Below are positions 58,348-64,000 of a stretch of DNA of 64,000 bases, one piece after another. The stretch is from Flammula alnicola. Its lineage: Eukaryota > Basidiomycota > Agaricomycetes > Agaricales > Strophariaceae. The position numbers were made by a program, and so were the translations under genes. Each line of letters starts with the position of its first letter. Position 1 is the first letter of the stretch. The notes below the pieces were generated by a model that saw only the letters and a list, made by a program, of their open reading frames with translations, was not told the DNA's origin and did no database searches. The DNA is taken from the NCBI GenBank assembly GCA_015499995.1, contig JADNRV010000066.1, positions 124,001 to 188,000 of the forward strand. Reading direction: 5' to 3'.

Positions 58348-59825
58348 TTAGTAGTAGGCGCGGTAGGAGCGGGCCGCGCGGCACGGAGGGGTATCTATCC
58401 CATTCTCGTAGTCGAGAATTAACCGGATACAAATCTCCAAAACGGGGCGTTGCGATGCCGCAAGGCGCGGGAAGAGCCTTCTGGCGTACACAGACGCATC
58501 TTTCTTGAAACCGCGTGTGTCGATATCTTCGGTGCGCGCAGGATATATTGTGACTTCGAAGAGGAAGCTGACTTTCTCGAGTGAAGGAGGGAGAGAGCTT
58601 GATATGAAGTCATCAAGGATAGAAAAGTCGTGATAGGCATCGAATATATCGCTGGGGGTCCGAGCATCGAGATCTGAGCCTCGGAGGGAAAGAGTAATAT
58701 GGAGATGGCGAATGGGAGGGAGGTTCGGCTGCAAGACGTGAGGAACTTTCTCCAAGTTCTGTCGATAGCTGGGGTCCTCATGGAAGATATTCGCGTTATA
58801 GATAATCGACAACTTCTCCAATTGCGGGAGCTGGTCGTAGAACTCGATACTTCCAAGGTGTACGTCGAATACTAAACAGGAAAAAATTCGTGATTACAAA
58901 TTAAGTTATCAGACCGGGAAAGGGCAAGCTCACTGTTCATCCGAAAAGTGAGCTTCTTCAGCGTGACTACATTTTCCACGATATGGTACGTCCTTTCAAA
59001 ACTTTCAACGCCGTATATTTCGATTGAAAGGGCGTTTAGACCAGGTAAGGCTGGTTCCGGGCCTAACGCATTGTAAGTTGGTGCGCCAATGATTCTCCTC
59101 AGAGAACAGGAGTGGACGTGGTTCGTATCGAGAGTTTCAAGATGTGCGAGGGGGCTATATACGGGTCCACTGTCCACTGAAGATGCAGGTAGCAAAACGT
59201 CCGAAGAGTCCAGGAAGCCGACGTTGTCCAAGTGCAAGTGTTTCAAAGCTGATCCGTGCAGCAGGTCGGGAGGAATATCATCCAAATAGTTCAGCTTCAG
59301 CGTGACCAAGTAGGAGTTTGTGCAAATATCCTTGAGCGCGGACTTGAAATCCTCGTTTAGAGATGCATAACTCAATCCCACTGAATCGCCTTTTCGGGAT
59401 GGTACAGGGAGTGAAAGTGATAGCATGAAAATCCCATTTGGAGCCTGAGGGTGTCCTGTTCCACGAAATATACGGTGCAGAATAGATGCCAGAGATCCGT
59501 CATCCAATATCTTATGGACGGTCCTTGCGCTCCGCTGTAGCTTTATCGTGAGGTTTCTGACGTGACGAGCGATGCCTGCTTCCTGCGACCATACGTCCGA
59601 ATTCATGAGGTCACGGAGGGTTCGAATATGGGACGCCGTCGCCGTTTCCCCAGAAAAAGATATGGTCGAAAATCGATGTTTGTTGGCGCGATTGCGACAC
59701 GCGTGCGAGAGGAGGGCGATCGAGGACAAGGTGCGATTGGGTGATGCCTTCCCGCTTATTTGTGCTGCTTCATCGATTACACGGTCGCTCAATTCTTGTG
59801 GAATGAAATGCCCAGAGGACGACAT
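58348..59825 (-). CDS. F-box-like protein, 471 aa
   Basis: Two exons on the minus strand (59825-58934 and 58871-58348) join through a GTGAGC...TTTAG intron. The N-terminus IPQELSDRVIDEAAQISG, then TLSSIALLSHACRNRANKHR, is the common agaricomycete F-box-like motif. The body has LRR-like Leu spacing (SYLVTLKLNYLDDIPPDLLH, ALKHLHLDNVGFLDSSDVLL, TLKKLTFRMN, LPQLEKLSIIYNANIF). It is probably an adaptor of an SCF ubiquitin ligase with unknown target. It is not closely similar to the other F-box genes in this window. No frame problem is seen. Confidence 0.88.
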
Positions 59826-60937
59826 TGAGAGAATAGATCAAGGAGTCGGCACGTTGGGCACAAGCAATGAGGCCGACTTTTGACTTTCGCACGCCACACA
59901 CTCATCTACTCATGATCATCTGCCGCCATCTCGCCGTTCTTCATCCTCATTAATGGCGACGAAGATCTCCTAAAATTTCTTCCCAGTTATCATCGGAGGG
60001 GGTTCGTATCTCCAGTTCCCCAACCTTTCGCGTGTCCAGTTGAAGACAACTGGAATTGATCTTTCGGCTCAAATGACGAAGGGGATTTGGAGCAGTGTTG
60101 GACAGTCATGCATCATGACTTATCCCCCAAAGTCACGGTCAAAAATCGAATGACTAGTTGTTATTAATTCACAACAACACGATGACTTCATCTTTGGCGA
60201 TTTGAGAGCTCCGAACATCCTTCCCAGCGATCTTGAGGGTGGCAAACCCAGCCGCCATGCTTATTGATTTAGATTGGGCTGGCAAAGATGGGGAAGCGAG
60301 GTATCCGCCCGATATAAACATGGATCCCGAGATCGACTGGCATGCGGGGGTTGGCCGTGGCCGAGTAATCGTCGAGACCATGACACATATACGCTTAGCC
60401 AGTCGGCCGGACTCGAGTAAGTCGGTATTCCCGGGGAGGTATACAAAGGAGACTTGACATGATAGTGGTACATTGGGGCCGGATGCTCTCCGGCTAAGAA
60501 GGCTCCAGCTCCAGCAACAACCTGTGAAACTTGAGGTTAGCACCACTCGCAAACTGACGATATCTTTTTCTGGGCTTGTCTTCATTTTTCTGAAGGAAGC
60601 ACGTCATTCTATTGCACCAAAAGCACGGCTAGACGGTAGATAGTGGAGAACACCTCAGCAATAGCACCGATCGGCGATTACCTATGCGCAATACCTCAAA
60701 TTATTATTGCAGATTGTTTCTTCCGAGTTGAACATCATGGAACTATTACAGTACCAGAAGATACATAAATTGTGCATTTGGGTCAAGCTTCATTTAGATC
60801 CCTCTCTTTTTCTTGCGGCTAGATTTAACAACGTATACTAGTTTGCTCTATGGGTACCGACTGATCCAGTATGGCATTACAATCTATGTGCACAGAAAAG
60901 ACTACTGTAACAGTCTGTAAGACCCTCAAATCTTCCT
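59826..60937. other. 1.1-kb stretch without a supported gene
   Basis: The first 200 bases should be the promoter of the F-box gene to the left. A 138-codon minus-strand frame (60169-60585) has no motif and low-information content. The rest is AT-rich. Confidence 0.4.
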
Positions 60938-62571
60938 TCAATCACCAGTTTGAAGGCCTTCATTATCCAAAGAACGTGGTTGAATATGCCCCCGCCACAT
61001 TTCACCCCACCGCTCGCCATGTGGGCAAAAGGTTTTCCATGTTATCTGCAATAGGACAGGAAAAACGGTCTTCAGGAATGCAGAAACTTGCTCTAGATTG
61101 TCAATCGCTGAATTCCCTACATCAAGAAATTTGAGTTGGTGGTCCGCAGCCATGGACAGCTCCTCGTCCGAAAAGGAACAAGTGCCGGTAAAAGTAAATG
61201 AGAGGAATACCAGCGCCCGACAAGAAATGGCCATCCAGAGGAGGGATCTCAGAGTCGTCTGCGGCTCGGAAGATATATGAAACTCTACATCGAAATGGAG
61301 TTGCTCGAGATGAGGCCATGCCATTGCCATCCCCTTCACCTCTGTGTCGGTGAGGTCAAATGTGAGCCTCGAGAGCACTAGTTGTCGCAAGTTCGAAAAT
61401 GGGAATAAGGGTTGGAGCATTGTGTACGTGACGATGGCAGGCGCGAATGGTCCGAGTGGATGCATCCAGCCTTCGAGATTTAAATGGGTGAAGTGAGAGG
61501 GTGAACAACAGCTGGAGATCACAAGGATGATGTCCTTCAAGTCGCTGCTACGGCGACAGGGGGTCCAGAAGTTCTGTTCCCGCAATTAGATCCGGAATAC
61601 CTCTAGCTGAGAGGGACGTAATGAGGACAGTAACTTCATAAGGTGCGAGGGGTTAAGCTTGTCATCCATCGACAAGCGGAACACCTTTATTCAAGGTTCT
61701 TGTATCGGATGGTTGCTTAACATGCGGTGCAGGGTAGAAAGTTTCTTGGAAATAGTTATCGCGCGCAGGGAAGGCATATTTATGAGGCATTGCATCATTT
61801 CGTCGGACAATGGGAGCCAGTCGCAGTCGAAGTCTTCCAAATCTAAATTGTGTAGCAGTTCGAGAAGTGAGCGGATGACTTCGGACTCCATGGAAGATGA
61901 TGCTGTGCACTGCTAGAGATGCAGAGACTTTAGCGAAGGAGCACGGAGAAGGATGGCTCGAGCGAGACAAGAAAAGGACGTGGATTGACTGTGATCCACG
62001 TTGATCGTGAGCTGGTGAATGTGTGGTGTGAGGAGGAGAGATGCAAAAGGCAGGTCGTTGCTCGGTGTGATCAGCGTCCGTAGGTTAGGGAGCAGTACCG
62101 TGTCCCTGCGCACCAGTTCTCGATATACTCTATCATCAATGACGATCAAATTCACCGGCGAGGGCCGTTTTTCAATTACTCCCAAATCCCTCACAAACGG
62201 CGCGTAAAAATCGAATCTCTTCCAATCGGTTTCTTTGACGTCTCGTTTAAAGGTCTGTTGGACTCGTTCAATCAAAAATATGTAATGATCATTCTCCAGG
62301 ACGAACGTACAAAAATGGCCAGTTCAAGGTCATTTGCAACTTGCTCTTTCAGCTCCCACAAGTCTTCCGGCATGGTAAAGAGCAGTAGTATTATTGGGAA
62401 ACCGATGCTCCGCCATAGCAACTGCAACGCAGGTCCACTGAAAGTCGTGCATGTCTTCGCAACAGCCAGCACACTCGATCTGTCGAGAGCTGCATCGTGA
62501 TCCCGAATATCATCGAGAACAAACTCGAAGATAGAGAGTAAAATTTCTGGAAGTTGAAGACAGTTATGCAT
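60938..62571 (-). pseudogene. F-box/LRR pseudogene, inverted paralogue of 37578-39189, three in-frame stops
   Basis: This copy starts MHNCLQLPEILLSIFEFVLD and follows the intact gene at 37578-39189 along its whole length, including the single intron at the same place (GTACGT donor, CAACAG acceptor before TFKRDV). All later blocks lie in one frame (FYAPFVRDLGVIEK, LLHNLDLEDFDCDWLPLSDE, ISSCCSPSHFTHLNLEG, AMAWPHLEQLHFDVE), but three stops interrupt it: TAG at 61913, TGA after IQEP near 61690, and TAA after VFRI near 61585. Two of the three would arise from C-to-T changes (Arg CGA and Gln codons). No indel is needed, so decay is recent and by point mutation. Confidence 0.9.
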
Positions 62572-63161
62572 CCCACAGAATGTTTTTGCGCCAGACCTGG
62601 AGAAAGGAAAAAAGCACAGATGAGTAAGTCTCGATCAATACAATAAAAAAGACTTACGAATTTTGTTAGTCTGACTACGGGAGACTCTGACTAGGAAAAA
62701 AGGGAAAAATTGAAAATGGCGCGGCGCTAGAGCTTTAGAACGAAGCAATCAACACAGGAGCAAGAAATGATCCTCATTTCTTGAGTCTGGGGGAAAGCGT
62801 GCGAAAGATATCCCAATTCCAAAACGCGGTGCCGCGTCACTGCCTGGAAAGAACGAACGAGTCTATAACTATGTAAACCATGATTTCCAGTCTGTCGCGC
62901 AGGCTATCGAAATCCAATGGCCCACGAACTTCCCAGACTCTATGATAACGACATCCTATTATGGTATGAAAATCAGTTTCGTTTCCTTACGAAGGTCTCT
63001 ACATGTTATTTTTATGTCGTTCTCCCATGGTAGGTTGTGGATGGTGTCATTTCAACTGATAATTGTCGCTGAATGGTGCACCTGACCATCGGAAACATAC
63101 TTAGAGCTCTTCTCTCGGACGCCAATGGATACCCACCCTTGCCGCTACTACTGTACTGCCA
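62572..63161. other. Divergent flank of the F-box pseudogene and the oxygenase gene
   Basis: No gene is seen in this 590-base gap. It should hold the promoter of the oxygenase gene on the right. Confidence 0.5.
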
Positions 63162-64000
63162 ATGCCAGGCTTAGTTGCACCCGAAACACCCCACTATGTT
63201 CCTGCACCGGGAACGCAGGCTGACTGTATGTTAATTTCAGCTTGAAATACTCTCATATTTCTCCTAACCACACGGGTGAACATAGTGGAGTACGCGGACC
63301 TCCCAATCATAGATTTGGCTGGGGCTGGGACACCCGAAGGTCGTTTAGCTCTCGCCCAACAAGCTCGCGATGCAATGGCCAATCATGGGTTTTTCTATGT
63401 AATAAACCATGGATACACACCCGCACAGGTATTCCCGTTCTCTCTCTGTTCTGAAGAAGATTTCTGACTGACGCATCTCACGAACAGACTGAAAGGATAT
63501 TCGACATTGCGGACGTACCATTTGCAAGAGTGAGCGATGAAGAGAAGCAGACTTATGTAGCGACAATGAAGCAGACTGGATCATACCAAGGCTACAAGCC
63601 TCGCCAATACTGGGTTTGTCTGTGATTTCCCATAGAATCCGGCCTATGCTCACGGCATGGACAGCACATCGCCAACGGTGTTCGGGACCAACTGGAGCAC
63701 TATAGCTGTAAGGGTTCTTCTTTCCGCTGTCGGACTTTGACTTACCATCCTTCCTTAGTTAATCGAGATATCACCAAGCGTCAACACCCAGAACCATTGA
63801 GGCCATTCCTTCCCGAGCTCGAGGCCTTTGCCCGTCACAACCACGAAGATGTGTTGCATCCCGTTCTTAGGTCAGGACCCTGCCTGATGCCTTGCTCTCG
63901 TACATTGATGATGGACTTTTTATGCAGGCTTCTTGCTCTTGGCTTGGAGCTCCCAGAAGAGACTCTTGTCAACCTGCATGGCTATTCCTCGGTCGGAGAA
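63162..64000 (+). CDS. 2-oxoglutarate/Fe(II) oxygenase, isopenicillin-N-synthase-like, N-terminal part
   Basis: At least six exons run off the right end. The protein starts MPGLVAPETPHYVPAPGTQA and then shows the non-haem dioxygenase N-terminal domain: LPIIDLAGAGTPEGRLALAQ, MANHGFFYVINHGYTPAQ, FARVSDEEKQTY, GYKPRQYWHIANGVRDQLEH, LRPFLPELEAFARHNHEDVL and LLALGLELPEETLVNLHGYS. The acceptor of intron 3 is the CAG before CACATCGCC (about 63664), which keeps the frame into HIANG. The iron-binding HxD...H and the 2-oxoglutarate site lie beyond the window. Such enzymes hydroxylate or desaturate small molecules, often in secondary metabolism; the substrate is unknown. Confidence 0.9.

Noticed and set aside
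60169..60585. 138-codon minus-strand frame
   Set aside because: No motif, no splice support and unusual Ser/Arg-rich make-up; a vague likeness to small mitochondrial proteins could not be substantiated.

Overview
The window is nuclear DNA of a basidiomycete fungus, most likely a mushroom-forming agaricomycete. Genes carry many short GT-AG introns of about 45-65 bases. The content is typical of that group: a Tnp2-type transposase, several F-box/LRR genes, a remnant of a fungal NACHT (NLR-like) gene, a CFEM cell-surface protein, an alpha-kinase and small secreted proteins. No rRNA, convincing tRNA or CRISPR array was seen. Spliced models were built by hand from splice-site phase and family motifs, so ends are firm to a few bases only where two exons join in frame.

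Layout. 1-4140 is a transposon graveyard: the N-terminal part of a CACTA-type Tnp2 transposase (minus strand, running off the left end), a short telomere-like repeat, and a chimeric stretch holding exon fragments of an ABC transporter. 4284-6958 holds two lineage-type genes of unknown function. 10806-13640 holds PBDC1 and a ZZZ3-like SANT protein, and 16614-20653 the replication-fork protein Tof1/Timeless. 23430-29668 holds a bZIP factor, a transaldolase-like protein that has lost its catalytic lysine, and a 4-nitrophenylphosphatase-type HAD enzyme. This last gene converges with a PIG-F gene for GPI-anchor synthesis (29753-30915). Ribosomal protein eL34 (34597-35044) is followed by two F-box genes (35695-39189) and a multi-membrane-span protein (40167-41727).

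42008-46920 is the most striking object: a complete, apparently intact 4.9-kb DNA transposon. It has 206-bp terminal inverted repeats, a 4-bp target duplication (AGGT), a retroviral-type DDE integrase of 426 aa and, divergently transcribed from a 193-bp shared promoter, a 649-aa zinc-ribbon/alpha-kinase protein. The two genes face away from each other and fill the element exactly, so the kinase travels with the transposase.

Right of it lie a second multi-span membrane protein (47405-49119), a 54-aa cysteine-rich secreted peptide in three tiny exons (50123-50408), an NLR-like pseudogene, ribosomal protein eL31 (52188-52808) and a GPI-anchored CFEM protein (53435-54064). From 55 kb on comes an F-box and transposon zone: an F-box fragment split by a MITE, a second MITE with a perfect 8-bp hAT-type target duplication, an intact F-box gene, and an F-box pseudogene with three in-frame stops that is an inverted paralogue of the intact gene at 37578-39189. 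The window ends inside a 2-oxoglutarate/Fe(II) oxygenase gene.

Five otherwise well-preserved genes need one-base frame corrections. This suggests either missing bases in the assembly or real decay, and should be kept in mind when using these models.
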